Of a stretch of 54,849 bases of DNA, positions 1 through 8,294 are shown piece by piece; positions within the stretch are counted from its first letter, which is position 1; each line of letters begins with the position of its first letter. Source of the stretch: Pirellula sp. Lineage in GTDB: Bacteria; Planctomycetota; Planctomycetia; Pirellulales; Lacipirellulaceae. The position numbers and the translations under genes are program-made. Below the pieces are notes generated by a model. The model saw only the letters and a program-made list of their open reading frames with translations. It ran no database searches and was not told the DNA's origin. Location: assembly GCA_013822725.1 (NCBI GenBank), contig PNKX01000030.1, positions 1-54,849 on the forward strand. The letters are read 5' to 3'.

Positions 1-1151
1 CACTCGTGGCAGGGGAATGTCGACGTATACAACACCCCTTGATCCACGGAAACGCCACGTCGAGCTGCATCAACAATAGCTGCCATTTCGGCATGAACAC
101 ATCGGCCGAATTCGATAATGTTGTCAACCTGAGCCCCTGAGAGTATCGCATCGTCATCGTAGAGAAGACGCTGCACCATTGATTCGATGCCACGCTCGCG
201 AGCACTTCGTTTTATCCACCTAGCCTCTATAAGGCGTCGCATTATCTCGCCAAGCAATTTCTCCTTAAAGCGATCATTGGTATCAAACCCAAGCGTATGA
301 TCACGTCGGTCGGGAATTTCCCCTTCCCAATACTGACCGCCGCCAGCCCTCGGCACTTCGTTGCTACCAACCGAGACAATATCCCCCTTCGCGCTCGTTA
401 TGACAGCTCCAACCTGTCGCCCCAATGCGGCGGATCTTAGTGCCGCTGCTTCGGCAAGGTACATTCCATACTCGTCACGAGTTGGAGTACGGTGTGGATG
501 GCGAAAGACAATCTCTAGCATCCGCCATAACGATGCATTCAATTTCTCGGAATCATCGACATCTACGAATAGATCTGCTAAAGGAAAAGTTTTACGAACG
601 TTCTGTCCCCATTTGGCGTCACTATCCTCTTCGTCTCGCATGATCAGCGATTCTGCCTGATCCCTAAAACGAGTAGCGTGCAACTGACTGGCATAGTCCG
701 CGAGCTTCCTAGCTAGCACCTCCACTCTCTTGGCGTGCGACGAATGACAAGAAACTACTACTAGGCGATTTCCGTAGATTTGCCGCAGACTTTCTACTTC
801 ATCGGGCGTCTTAAACTGCCTTATTATCGCCGCCGCGCGACGTGTATCTTTCGACTCCTTAAGCTGCTCTCGTAATTGATTGACTGCGAGCACTGCAAAT
901 GCGGCGACCGCTTCTTGCCTTCCCGCGATCTCTCGTAAGCTGTCACCGCAGTCCATTAGCTTTGCGTACAACTCTTTTCCACTCAGCTTGCGTTTCTCCT
1001 GCTCCTCTAAGCCAAAGTAGTCGGATAGACGAATTGCATGAACCTGAAAGCTCACCCGCTCTAAGAATTCACTAAGTATGCCGGACACTCGATCTATATC
1101 GGTGCCAATAGGAGCTACAAAGCCGAATATAAGCTCGACATTCGCGGCCAT
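1..1151 (-). CDS. avcD: Anti-phage dCTP/dCMP deaminase (AvcD/DcdV type), 3'-truncated by window edge
   Basis: Reading leftward from the ATG at 1151 gives 383 open codons that run off the window. The N-terminus has a hydrophobic strand and a Gly-rich loop (FGFVAPIGTD, residues 9-18) like the degenerate P-loop kinase domain of AvcD/DcdV. The middle has TPTRDEYGMYLAEAAALRS, and further on NEVPRAGGGQYWEG, a stretch I associate with this family. The deaminase domain shows CVHAEM (His353, Glu355) and then PCHE at 380-383 followed by TG, so the next codon must be Cys or Trp, fitting the zinc motif PCxxC. Known family members deaminate dC nucleotides, deplete dCTP/dTTP during phage infection and are held inactive by a small RNA encoded upstream. 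About 150 C-terminal residues are missing. Codons are much richer in A/T than in neighbouring genes, which suggests transfer. Identity is confident; specificity (dCMP versus dCTP) is not visible. Confidence 0.85.
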   Translation of the reverse strand, partial: MAANVELIFGFVAPIGTDIDRVSGILSEFLERVSFQVHAIRLSDYFGLEEQEKRKLSGKELYAKLMDCGDSLREIAGRQEAVAAFAVLAVNQLREQLKESKDTRRAAAIIRQFKTPDEVESLRQIYGNRLVVVSCHSSHAKRVEVLARKLADYASQLHATRFRDQAESLIMRDEEDSDAKWGQNVRKTFPLADLFVDVDDSEKLNASLWRMLEIVFRHPHRTPTRDEYGMYLAEAAALRSAALGRQVGAVITSAKGDIVSVGSNEVPRAGGGQYWEGEIPDRRDHTLGFDTNDRFKEKLLGEIMRRLIEARWIKRSARERGIESMVQRLLYDDDAILSGAQVDNIIEFGRCVHAEMAAIVDAARRGVSVDQGVLYTSTFPCHE

Positions 1152-1257
1152 AAGTCGTGAAACCACCCTATAGAGTCGATTAATCAGTCACTATTTAAGC
1201 AAATCATCGACGAGAAAAAACGAGTGCCGTTCCAACAAGTGACAGCTAGACGAATGA

Positions 1258-1356
1258 CTGCTGTCAAATAACAAAAGCCCCGAAGCGGTTGCCCGTTCAC
1301 CGTAACAATACGGCAAATAACGCCTTCCGCCTCCAGAATATACCACTTGACAGCAG
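1258..1356 (-). ncRNA. Candidate structured leader / inhibitory RNA of the deaminase
   Basis: A 10-bp inverted repeat (CTGCTGTCAA at 1258-1267, TTGACAGCAG at 1347-1356) encloses a second hairpin-forming segment (TTGCCCGT near 1289, ACGGCAA near 1309). It lies 107-205 nt upstream of the deaminase start on the same strand. In Vibrio an inhibitory sRNA (AvcI) sits upstream of avcD, so this is the natural place for a counterpart. No sequence homology to AvcI is claimed. The fold is inferred by eye only. Confidence 0.3.
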
Positions 1357-1755
1357 CAATTTCGGGCATTCTTGCGGCTCGCCCCGACAAGCACCCATGG
1401 AACATCAGACTCAACCGATACAGCCTTAACAGCCCTACAGTTAGGGTTTCACAAGACCGACAACTTGGCCATTTCTCGACGCGACTGCAAATCGTCCGCG
1501 GCGCGCACTACAGTCCCTTGCCTATAGCAGTACTCGCAAAAAAAAATAGCCGGCGGATATAGGAGCCTCCGAAGAGACTCACACGGCATGGAGCCGAATT
1601 TTGTCCACCAGCTACGGGAAGTTTAGTCCACGCCCCGCAGCATTGCCAAGATTATTCATGGCCGCTGGTGGGCCATTCACTCCTAAGAGCGTCTATCAAA
1701 ATGGAATGCTGCTCGCTGCCAAAGCGTGGAGGCCTGGAAGGCCGCGCTGTGACAG

Positions 1756-1967
1756 CCCAGGGCGGAGCCCTGGGTGGGCGGACGACGAAACGGCCTAGCC
1801 CTGAAAGGGCGCGCTTCGCTTAACTTCCACTCCCCCTCAAGCGCGCCCTTTCAGGGCTAAGTTCCGACAACGCTTCTGTTTCCCAGGGCTGCGCCCTGGG
1901 CTATCGCAGCGCGTCCCTTCGGGACTAGCGCAGCGGGTGGCATGTCGTCGCAGGGCGACGACATGCC
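1756..1967. repeat. Cluster of four palindromes
   Basis: Palindromes are visible at 1756-1774 (CCCAGGGC/GCCCTGGG type), 1796-1859, 1882-1900 (same CCCAGGGC stem with another loop) and 1939-1967 (13-bp arms starting GGCATGTCG with a 3-nt loop). The second has perfect 21-bp arms (1796-1816 and 1839-1859) beginning TAGCCCTGAAAGG. The two CCCAGGGC hairpins flank the long one. These resemble REP-like intergenic elements seen elsewhere in the window. Confidence 0.75.
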
Positions 1968-2068
1968 GAAGCCATGATCGATCCGCAAATGCGGTTCAGC
2001 ATGCTGACGCCTCGGGGTGAAAGCATGCCACCCTTCGCAGGCTCGTTCGGCAAGTCGTCGTGCAGGCG

Positions 2069-2281
2069 ATGGCCGTCTCGCTTTTCTGGTGGGCGGTCGA
2101 TGCGTTGGCGCGGGCGGTGTTGGCGGTGTTGGCCTAGCTGTTTTTGGCGACTGTCTTTTATTTAGCGCTGGTGGCTCTGTTTGCGGCTACGCTGTTGGTA
2201 GATGTGCAGCTGGCGGTGGGGGTTGAGGATGACGCGCGGATTACCGCGGGGATGAACCCCGCGGCTCGCGCGAGTTCTTGA
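2069..2281 (+). pseudogene. Small one-helix membrane protein broken by an amber stop
   Basis: From ATG 2069 the frame encodes a short Trp-rich N-terminus (MAVSLFWWAVDALARAV), meets TAG at 2135, then continues in the same frame through a hydrophobic helix (LATVFYLALVALFAATLLVD) to TGA at 2279-2281, 70 codons in all. The second half is closely related to residues of the frame at 3091-3417 (LATVVYLAVVALFAVTPLVD), so these are two diverged copies of one membrane protein. The last codons come from a palindrome at 2244-2268. Function unknown; the in-frame stop suggests decay. Confidence 0.4.
2244..2268. repeat. Palindrome, TTCAT/ATGAA-loop family (copy 1)
   Basis: Stem CCGCGGGG, loop ATGAA, stem CCCCGCGG, then flank CTCG. 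It is one of ten copies with variable stems but a conserved loop and conserved CGAG/CTCG flank; it lies in the tail of the broken membrane gene. Confidence 0.85.
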
Positions 2282-2375
2282 GGGGTAGGCAGGGATTTTT
2301 CGTGACTTGTTAGGCGCTGGCCGGCCTTTGGTAACATCGTGGTCCTTGTTTCCTTCTACCTCGGGCGTCGACGCC

Positions 2376-3050
2376 ATGCCTTCTGTAGAACGCTTCCTGC
2401 TGACTGCCGTGGCGGCTTCGGCTACCTTGGTGGCCCAAGCCGGGTCGATGCGGTTTGAACTTCCAGAGCTGCTCGGCGAGCACGAGTTGACGACGCTCGC
2501 CGATGGGTTTCCGGCAGGCTATGTCGTGACGAGCACGACCATTCAAACGCCGTTCTACGTTTACCATGTCAATTCTGCGCGGTTGGTCATTGTCGGCGCG
2601 GCAACTGCGGGGACGATTCGGGGGGACGGGGCGACTCGCGCGGCCGAGGAGGCGGCGTTCCTGCCGCGCGTCACCGCTCAGCCGCAGTTCTATGGCGGCG
2701 CGAGTGTCGTTCACTTCAGCCTGGATCCTCCGCCCAGCGTGATCAGCCTGGATCAGTCGTATTCTCGCCCCTTCGTTCCGGGCGTGACGCCGCTTCCAGG
2801 GCCGGGCGTGGTTCAGCAACTCCGCGCCAAGTTCGACGTGACGTTGGCAATGTACCCTGATTCGGTCGCCCTTAACTCCATACCCTATCTAACGGAGTCT
2901 GATCCATTAGCCTATCGGCGGCAGGAGGAGGGACTCACCGTCATTGAGTCCGCAAGGGCTCGTATCACAGAGGCTTATCTCATCTTAGAAGGTCCCGGCG
3001 TGGTTCCCGAGCCGACGGGGGCATGCTGGCGGCGATGGCGCTCGGGATGA
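2376..3050 (+). CDS. PEP-CTERM secreted protein with sorting tail frameshifted
   Basis: ATG 2376 opens a frame with a signal peptide (MPSVERFLLTAVAASATLVA, cut near QAGS). The body of about 200 residues has no catalytic motif that I recognise. It ends with GPGVVPEPTG, the PEP-CTERM sorting motif, immediately before a run of five G at 3017-3021. The annotated frame then gives a nonsense tail and stops at 3050. One frame over, from 3023 to the TGA at 3110-3112, lies the expected hydrophobic helix and basic end (MLAAMALGMTLVRLGKRG). One extra G in the run would rejoin the two parts. So the gene is either freshly broken, a slippage (phase) switch, or carries a sequencing error. PEP-CTERM proteins are normally processed at the membrane and exported with exopolysaccharide. 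The extension of the tail past KRG and its stop come from a palindrome. Confidence 0.6.
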   Translation: MPSVERFLLTAVAASATLVAQAGSMRFELPELLGEHELTTLADGFPAGYVVTSTTIQTPFYVYHVNSARLVIVGAATAGTIRGDGATRAAEEAAFLPRVTAQPQFYGGASVVHFSLDPPPSVISLDQSYSRPFVPGVTPLPGPGVVQQLRAKFDVTLAMYPDSVALNSIPYLTESDPLAYRRQEEGLTVIESARARITEAYLILEGPGVVPEPTGACWRRWRSG

Positions 3051-3090
3051 CGCTGGTGCGCTTGGGGAAGCGCGGCGTGGAAACTCTGGC

Positions 3091-3417
3091 GTGGCGTCGG
3101 CCCCCGGTTTGAAGAACCGGGGGCTAAGCGCGATCGGCGGGGTGGTTGGCCTCGGGGTTGTTTTGGCGACGGTGGTTTATTTGGCGGTGGTGGCTTTGTT
3201 TGCGGTGACGCCGCTGGTGGATCTGAAGTTGGCGGTGGGGCTGTGGTCGCGGCTGGTGGGTGCGTTTGTATGCGGGGCGTCACTTATACCCAGTCCTTCT
3301 CCTCGCGGGGAGAAGGGGCGGGACTGCCGCAGGGATAAACCCTGCGGCTCGCTTGATTGCTTGGCGGAGGGGGCGGCGTTGCGTGTGGGGATCTCCACTG
3401 GCGGCGCCAGGGGGTGA
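3091..3417 (+). CDS. Doubtful small membrane protein, second copy of the 2069-2281 helix
   Basis: A GTG-started frame of 108 codons whose only protein-like part is a hydrophobic stretch (VVLATVVYLAVVALFAVTPL, about residues 23-42). This matches the hydrophobic part of the broken gene at 2069-2281 over roughly 30 residues. The flanks are built from palindromes: the first codons from 3100-3126, the tail from 3295-3316 and 3326-3351. I regard it as a decayed or chimeric copy rather than a secure gene. Confidence 0.3.
   Translation: MASAPGLKNRGLSAIGGVVGLGVVLATVVYLAVVALFAVTPLVDLKLAVGLWSRLVGAFVCGASLIPSPSPRGEKGRDCRRDKPCGSLDCLAEGAALRVGISTGGARG
3100..3126. repeat. Palindrome, CCCCCGGTT family (copy 1)
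   Basis: GCCCCCGGTT and AACCGGGGGC arms around a TGAAG loop. It recurs reverse-complemented at 18802-18832 and in a variant at 46304-46330. Here it supplies the TGA that would end the out-of-frame PEP-CTERM tail. Confidence 0.8.
3295..3351. repeat. Two adjacent palindromes
   Basis: 3295-3316 has CCTTCTCC/GGGGAGAAGG arms. 3326-3351 is a member of the ATGAA-loop family with a variant loop ATAAA and stems GCCGCAGGG/CCCTGCGGC, followed by the usual CTCG flank. The altered stem bases are compensated on both sides. Confidence 0.75.
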
Positions 3418-3423
3418 AGAACG

Positions 3424-4005
3424 TTAGCGGCGCTCGTGTTCGGTGTTTGCCCAGAGGCGGAGTTCTTTGAAGAGTTTGGCGAGCGCGGCGGGTTGGTAGT
3501 GGGCGTTGAGGCCGCTGGGGTTCGGGAGGACCCAGGCGGGGCGGCCGCCGAAGGGGTCTTGTTGCAGGCCGACGCTGGCGTCTTTCACGCCGGAGACGAT
3601 GCGATAGGGGCCGATGCCGACGAAGGCGACGACGGTCGGCTGCCAACGTTTCACTTTCGCTGCGAGGCGTTTGCCGCCGGCGCGGAGTTCGTCGTTGGTG
3701 AGTTCGTCGGCCCGGGCGGTCGCGCGCGAGACGACGTTGGTGATGCCGAGATGGAGGTCGAGGAGCTGCGCGCTTTCGAACGGCGAGAAGAGTCTGGGCG
3801 TGAAGCCGCCGTTGTAGAGCGCGGGCCAGAAGCGGTTGCCGGGGCGACCGAAGTGGCGGCCGATGGCGGCGGTGTAGAGGCCGGGGTTGATGCCGGCGAA
3901 GAGGACGATGAGGTCCTTGGCGAGGAGGTCGGGGACGCGTTTGTTCGACGCGGCGGCGAGCTGGGCTTTGGTGGGCTTCCAGGGGGTGGGGGATGAGGGG
4001 GGCAT
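3424..4005 (-). CDS. mug: Mismatch-specific uracil/thymine DNA glycosylase (Mug/TDG family)
   Basis: Removes U or T mispaired with G in double-stranded DNA as the first step of base excision repair. Diagnostic motifs are LFAGINPGLYTAAIGRHF (the GINPG catalytic/water-binding loop, where the family uses Asn) and LPNPSGLNAHY near the C-terminus (the NPSGLN intercalation loop). Length of about 190 residues fits the family. I start at ATG 4005 (MPPSSPTPWKPT). The frame can extend to ATG 4077, but those 24 residues are translated palindrome (4020-4037) and look non-coding. It runs convergently to the preceding region and in the same direction as the membrane protein at 4147-4734. Confidence 0.9.
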   Translation of the reverse strand: MPPSSPTPWKPTKAQLAAASNKRVPDLLAKDLIVLFAGINPGLYTAAIGRHFGRPGNRFWPALYNGGFTPRLFSPFESAQLLDLHLGITNVVSRATARADELTNDELRAGGKRLAAKVKRWQPTVVAFVGIGPYRIVSGVKDASVGLQQDPFGGRPAWVLPNPSGLNAHYQPAALAKLFKELRLWANTEHERR

Positions 4006-4019
4006 GGAGTGTGGGGGGA

Positions 4020-4144
4020 CGCGACCGGCGGTCGCGGTTTTTATGAGTGGTGGCGGGGGGATTGTGGGAGAGGGCATTTTAGCGCGGGCGTGGTTGGGGG
4101 CCAGCGTTGGGGGCGGGTGGGGGTTCCGCGACCGCCGGTCGCGG
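4020..4144. repeat. Inverted pair of GCGACC palindromes (REPIN-like)
   Basis: Hairpins at 4020-4037 (GCGACCG/CGGTCGC, followed by TTTTT) and 4126-4144 are reverse complements of each other, including their central bases (GGC versus GCC). They lie 88 bp apart in the mug/membrane-protein gap. The same paired arrangement occurs at 12774-12851. The T run after the first copy could also make it a terminator for plus-strand transcription. Confidence 0.7.
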
Positions 4145-4146
4145 CT

Positions 4147-4734
4147 TTATGGTGGGGATCCCAGCGTGCGTTCGATGGTGGCTTGGCGGCTTTCGCGGTT
4201 GGAGTTGAGGAGGCGTTCGCGGATGTAGAGGCCCATGCCGATGGTGGTGACGGCGGCGATGGCGACGAGCGCGTACGGGAGGGCGGCGGCGATGCGTTGC
4301 ACCAAGGCGTAGCGTTCGATCGATTGCTGCACGGCGAGCATCGAGCGGCCGATCGCTTCTTTGGCGGCTTGCTCCTTCGCGGCGAGCTGGCCTTCCGCGC
4401 GGCGGCTTTGGACCGTGCCGCGGCCGTCTTGCGAGAGCCAAGCGAACGACGGGGTCGGCTTGAGGGCGGCGGCGTCTTTGACGAACGCGAGATGGGGGAG
4501 GAGCTCGCAACCGTGCGATTCCCAGCGGCGGATGACGGCGGCGAAGCCGGGGTCGATCTGCTGAACGTGGTCGCACGACTGGCGGTCGACCGCGAGGGCG
4601 AGTCGGCCGTCGTCGCGGCAGGTTCCCCAGGCGAATTGGTTCGCCAGCGCGCCCGCGAACTTTTGGAATTCGCGGACCTCATCCGCCGTCGGCTGTTTGC
4701 CGCGCGGGAAGACGACGTAGTGATAGGAGGACAT
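4147..4734 (-). CDS. Conserved-looking protein with C-terminal membrane anchor
   Basis: A 195-residue protein from ATG 4734. The N-terminal 100 residues are soluble and Trp/Cys-containing (FAWGTCRDDGRLALAVDRQ). A charged, possibly helical linker follows, then one membrane helix (about residues 148-170, LPYALVAIAAVTTIGMGLYI), then a short basic tail (RERLLNSNRESRQ). This is the layout of a tail-anchored protein with its soluble domain in the cytoplasm. No family recognised. High-GC codon use is like the surroundings, so it is probably a genuine resident gene. It lies upstream of mug on the same strand, separated by a palindrome. Confidence 0.7.
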   Translation of the reverse strand: MSSYHYVVFPRGKQPTADEVREFQKFAGALANQFAWGTCRDDGRLALAVDRQSCDHVQQIDPGFAAVIRRWESHGCELLPHLAFVKDAAALKPTPSFAWLSQDGRGTVQSRRAEGQLAAKEQAAKEAIGRSMLAVQQSIERYALVQRIAAALPYALVAIAAVTTIGMGLYIRERLLNSNRESRQATIERTLGSPP

Positions 4735-4935
4735 CCATCGGCCTTTCCTCCCCCCGCGGATAAGTTAGCGGGGCGGCGGACGGAGGCCAAGTTTCGTCGA
4801 GAAACGCCGAGGTTTGCGGCAGATGACGGGAATGTCACGTGCGCTGGGCCCCTTGAAGGGGGGCGTTTAGGTGGGCTACGATGGAGCGATTTTACTCGCT
4901 AAATGCGGGCTTGGCGGGGAGGAGTGAAGGGAAGA

Positions 4936-4960
4936 CCGCGGGGATGAACCCCGCGGCTCG
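4936..4960. repeat. Palindrome, ATGAA-loop family (copy 3)
   Basis: Stems CCGCGGGG and CCCCGCGG around ATGAA, followed by CTCG, identical in core to 2244-2268. It sits in the 290-bp gap upstream of carB. Confidence 0.85.
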
Positions 4961-5027
4961 ACTGGAGTGTCACTCCTCTGCTTGCTGAGTTCGCTGCCTC
5001 CCACCTTTAGACAGAAAATATCGCGCC

Positions 5028-8000
5028 GTGCCCCGACGAGACGACATTAAACGCATCTTGCTGATTGGTTCCGGCCCCATCGTTATTGGACAGGCGTGCG
5101 AGTTCGATTACTCCGGCACCCAGGCCTGCAAGGCGCTGCGCGAAGAGGGGTATGAGGTCATCCTCATCAACTCGAACCCAGCGACGATCATGACCGATCC
5201 GTCGACGGCCGATCGGACCTACATCGAGCCGCTGACGTGGGAGATCGTCGAGAAGGTGATCGAGAAGGAGCGCCCCGACGCGCTGCTGCCGACGCTTGGC
5301 GGGCAGACGGCGCTCAACCTGGCGATGGCGCTCGAGGCCAACGGCGTGCTGAAGAAGCATGGCGTCGAGATGATCGGCGCCAACGCCGATGTCATTGATA
5401 AGGCCGAGAGCCGTGAGCGGTTCAAGGCGGCGATGAAGAAGATCGGCCTCGGCACGTGCAACGGCGAAACGGTGACGACCATCGAGCAAGCCCGTGCGCT
5501 GGTCGAGAGGATCGGCCTGCCGGCGGTGGTGCGGCCGAGCTTCACGATGGGGGGCAGCGGCTCGGCGATCGCCTACAACCGGCATGAGTTCGACGACCTT
5601 GTGCTCCGCGGGCTCGATATGTCGCCGACGACGCAGGTGCTGATCGAGGAGTCGATCATCGGCTGGAAAGAGTACGAGATGGAGGTGATGCGCGACGTCG
5701 ACGACAACGTCGTGATCATCTGCTCGATCGAAAATTTTGACCCGATGGGGGTCCACACGGGCGACTCGATCACCGTGGCGCCGGCGCAGACGCTGTCGGA
5801 TAAAGAGTACCAGCGGATGCGCGACGCCTCGCTGGCCGTCATTCGCGAGATCGGCGTCGAGACGGGCGGTTCGAATATTCAGTTCGCCATCAATCCGCAA
5901 GATGGGCGGATGATCGTCATCGAGATGAACCCGCGGGTGAGCCGTTCGAGCGCCTTGGCGTCGAAGGCGACCGGATTTCCGATTGCGAAGATCGCCGCCA
6001 AGCTCGCCGTCGGCTATCGGCTGCACGAGTTGCCGAACGATATCACGCGCGAGACGAAGGCCTGCTTCGAGCCGACGATCGACTATGTGGTAACGAAGGC
6101 GCCCCGGTTCGCGTTCGAAAAATTCCCCGAAGCCGACGACACGCTGATGACGCAGATGAAGAGCGTCGGCGAGACGATGGCGATTGGCAGCACGTTTAAG
6201 GAATCGTTTCAGAAAGCCCTGCGCGGGCTCGAAGTCGGCAGTTTTGGCTTCGGCTGCGACGGCAGCGACCTGTGGGGCACCGATGAACAGCCCGACGAGG
6301 CGGAGATTCGCGCGAAGCTGGCGCGGCCTTGCCCGCAGCGGGTGTGGCACATTCGCTATGCCTTCAAGATGGGTATGACCGTCAAGCAAATCTACGAGCT
6401 GAGCGGCATTGACCCCTGGTTCCTCGACAATCTGCTGGAGATCGTCGAAACCGAAGAGTCGCTGCGGGCGAGCGGCGAGTGGGAGTCGCTTCCCTTTGAC
6501 GTGCTGCGGACGGCGAAGCGGTTCGGGTTCTCCGATCGGCAGCTGGCGGTCATTTTTAAACGGACCGAAACGGAGATTCGGACGCGGCGGTTGGCGCTCG
6601 GCATTCGTGCCGTTTACAAGAGCGTCGACACCTGCGCCGCCGAGTTCGAAGCCTATACCCCGTACTACTACTCCACGTACGAAACCGAAGACGAGGTTCC
6701 GGAGAAGAAGCCCGGCACGAAGCGGGTGATGATCCTCGGCGGCGGACCGAACCGCATCGGCCAGGGGATTGAATTCGATTACTGCTGCTGCCACGCCAGC
6801 TTCGCGCTGCGGGAGCTCGGCATCGAGTCGATCATGGTCAACTCGAATCCCGAGACGGTCAGCACCGACTACGACACGAGCGATCTGCTCTTCTTTGAAC
6901 CGCTCACCGTGGAAGATGTGCTGAACATTTGCGATCGCGTGCAGCCCGACGGCATCATCGTGCAGTTCGGGGGGCAGACGCCGCTGAACTTGGCGAGGGC
7001 GCTGCAAGACGCCGGGGCGCCGATCATCGGCACCAGCGTCGATGCGATCGAGGCGGCCGAGGATCGCGAAAAGTTCTCGGCTATGATCGAACGGCTCGGC
7101 CTGCGGCAGCCGGCCAACGGCATCGCCCGCAACATGAGCGAGGCGCGGTCGATCGCCGAGAAGATCGGCTACCCGATCCTGGTACGGCCGAGCTTTGTGC
7201 TGGGCGGTCGGGCGATGGAGATCTGCTACGACCAGTCGCAGCTTGAAAAGTACGTCGTCGCGGCGTTCGTCGCAGCCCAGGGCCAGCCGGTGTTGATCGA
7301 TAGCTTCCTCGAAGGGGCGACCGAAGTCGACGTCGACGCGATCAGCGACGGCACGGACGTGATCGTTCCCGGCATCATGGAGCATATCGAAGAGGCGGGC
7401 GTCCACTCCGGCGACTCGGCGTGTGCGATTCCGCCGTACAGCTTGCCTGGCCCGGTGGTGAAGGAGATTCGCGAAGCGGCCGTCGCGCTCGCCCGCGACC
7501 TCAATGTCATCGGGTTGATGAACGTGCAGTTCGCGGTGAAGTGGGAAGACTCGAAGCCGATCGTGTACGTGATCGAAGTGAATCCTCGCGCGAGCCGCAC
7601 CGTGCCGTTCGTCGCGAAGGCGACCGGGATGCCGGTGGCGAAGATCGCGGCCAAGGTGATGGCCGGCGTCAGCTTGAAGGAGCAAGGCGAGACCGAAGAT
7701 CCGATCCCGCGGCATGTCTCGGTGAAGGAGAGCGTCTTCCCGTTCATTAAGTTCGCGGGCGTCGACATCGTGCTCGGCCCCGAGATGCGTTCGACCGGCG
7801 AAGTGATGGGGATCAGCGAACGGTTCTCGATGGCGTTCGCGAAGAGCCAACTCGCCGCCGGCACCGTGCTGCCGCATCAAGGCAACGTCTTTGTGAGCGT
7901 CGCCGAGAAAGGGAAGCCCGCCGTGGTCGATCTCGCGAAGCGGCTGCACGACATCGGCTACAAGATCCTCGCCACCGACGGCACGGCCAAAGTCCTCGAA

Positions 8001-8276
8001 GCGGCCGACGTCCCGACGCGGCGGGTGAAGAAGATTAGCGAGGGACATCCCAATCTGCTCGACTTCCTGAGCGACGGCGAAGTCGCGCTGGTGATGAACA
8101 CCCCTCGCGGCAAAGGCGCTCGAACCGACGAAGGGAAGATCCGCGCCGCCGCGGTGCAGGCGGGCGTGCCTTGCCTCACCACGATCGAAGCGGCGACGGC
8201 TGCCGTGCGGGCGATGGAAGCGCTGCGGGTGGAGACGATGCAGGTGGAGTCGCTGCAGGACCGGTTTGCGAAGTAG
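5028..8276 (+). CDS. carB: Carbamoyl-phosphate synthase large subunit
   Basis: Makes carbamoyl phosphate from bicarbonate, ATP and glutamine-derived ammonia for pyrimidine and arginine synthesis; the glutaminase partner CarA is not in this window. The 1082-residue length fits the family (about 1070). The two homologous halves are clear: KRILLIGSGPIVIGQACEFD at the N-terminus and KRVMILGGGPNRIGQGIEFD at about residue 565. Each is followed by an ATP-grasp core (RPSFTMGGSGSAIAY; RPSFVLGGRAMEICY) and by metal/nucleotide motifs (EMNPRVSRSSALASKATG; EVNPRASRTVPFVAKATG). The last 140 residues form the MGS-like allosteric domain (GYKILATDGTAKVLEAADV). Start is GTG 5028; no ATG is nearby and no strong RBS is seen. 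It appears monocistronic. Confidence 0.97.
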   Translation: MPRRDDIKRILLIGSGPIVIGQACEFDYSGTQACKALREEGYEVILINSNPATIMTDPSTADRTYIEPLTWEIVEKVIEKERPDALLPTLGGQTALNLAMALEANGVLKKHGVEMIGANADVIDKAESRERFKAAMKKIGLGTCNGETVTTIEQARALVERIGLPAVVRPSFTMGGSGSAIAYNRHEFDDLVLRGLDMSPTTQVLIEESIIGWKEYEMEVMRDVDDNVVIICSIENFDPMGVHTGDSITVAPAQTLSDKEYQRMRDASLAVIREIGVETGGSNIQFAINPQDGRMIVIEMNPRVSRSSALASKATGFPIAKIAAKLAVGYRLHELPNDITRETKACFEPTIDYVVTKAPRFAFEKFPEADDTLMTQMKSVGETMAIGSTFKESFQKALRGLEVGSFGFGCDGSDLWGTDEQPDEAEIRAKLARPCPQRVWHIRYAFKMGMTVKQIYELSGIDPWFLDNLLEIVETEESLRASGEWESLPFDVLRTAKRFGFSDRQLAVIFKRTETEIRTRRLALGIRAVYKSVDTCAAEFEAYTPYYYSTYETEDEVPEKKPGTKRVMILGGGPNRIGQGIEFDYCCCHASFALRELGIESIMVNSNPETVSTDYDTSDLLFFEPLTVEDVLNICDRVQPDGIIVQFGGQTPLNLARALQDAGAPIIGTSVDAIEAAEDREKFSAMIERLGLRQPANGIARNMSEARSIAEKIGYPILVRPSFVLGGRAMEICYDQSQLEKYVVAAFVAAQGQPVLIDSFLEGATEVDVDAISDGTDVIVPGIMEHIEEAGVHSGDSACAIPPYSLPGPVVKEIREAAVALARDLNVIGLMNVQFAVKWEDSKPIVYVIEVNPRASRTVPFVAKATGMPVAKIAAKVMAGVSLKEQGETEDPIPRHVSVKESVFPFIKFAGVDIVLGPEMRSTGEVMGISERFSMAFAKSQLAAGTVLPHQGNVFVSVAEKGKPAVVDLAKRLHDIGYKILATDGTAKVLEAADVPTRRVKKISEGHPNLLDFLSDGEVALVMNTPRGKGARTDEGKIRAAAVQAGVPCLTTIEAATAAVRAMEALRVETMQVESLQDRFAK

Positions 8277-8294
8277 GAGGCCGAAAAGTCCTTA

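Larger units (their letters stand above)
1152..2068. other. Intergenic stretch without convincing genes
   Basis: The left part (to about 1560) is relatively AT-rich, like the deaminase gene, and holds its leader; a run of nine A lies near 1540. From about 1600 base composition rises and palindromes begin. Short open frames on both strands here have no start context or recognisable motifs. Confidence 0.5.

Noticed and set aside
1601..1798. 65-codon plus-strand frame
   Set aside because: No RBS or motif, and its end lies in palindromes.
5007..8048. A 1013-codon open frame on the minus strand opposite carB
   Set aside because: Its His/Arg/Asp-rich sequence is the antisense of a high-GC gene and carB on the plus strand is unmistakable.
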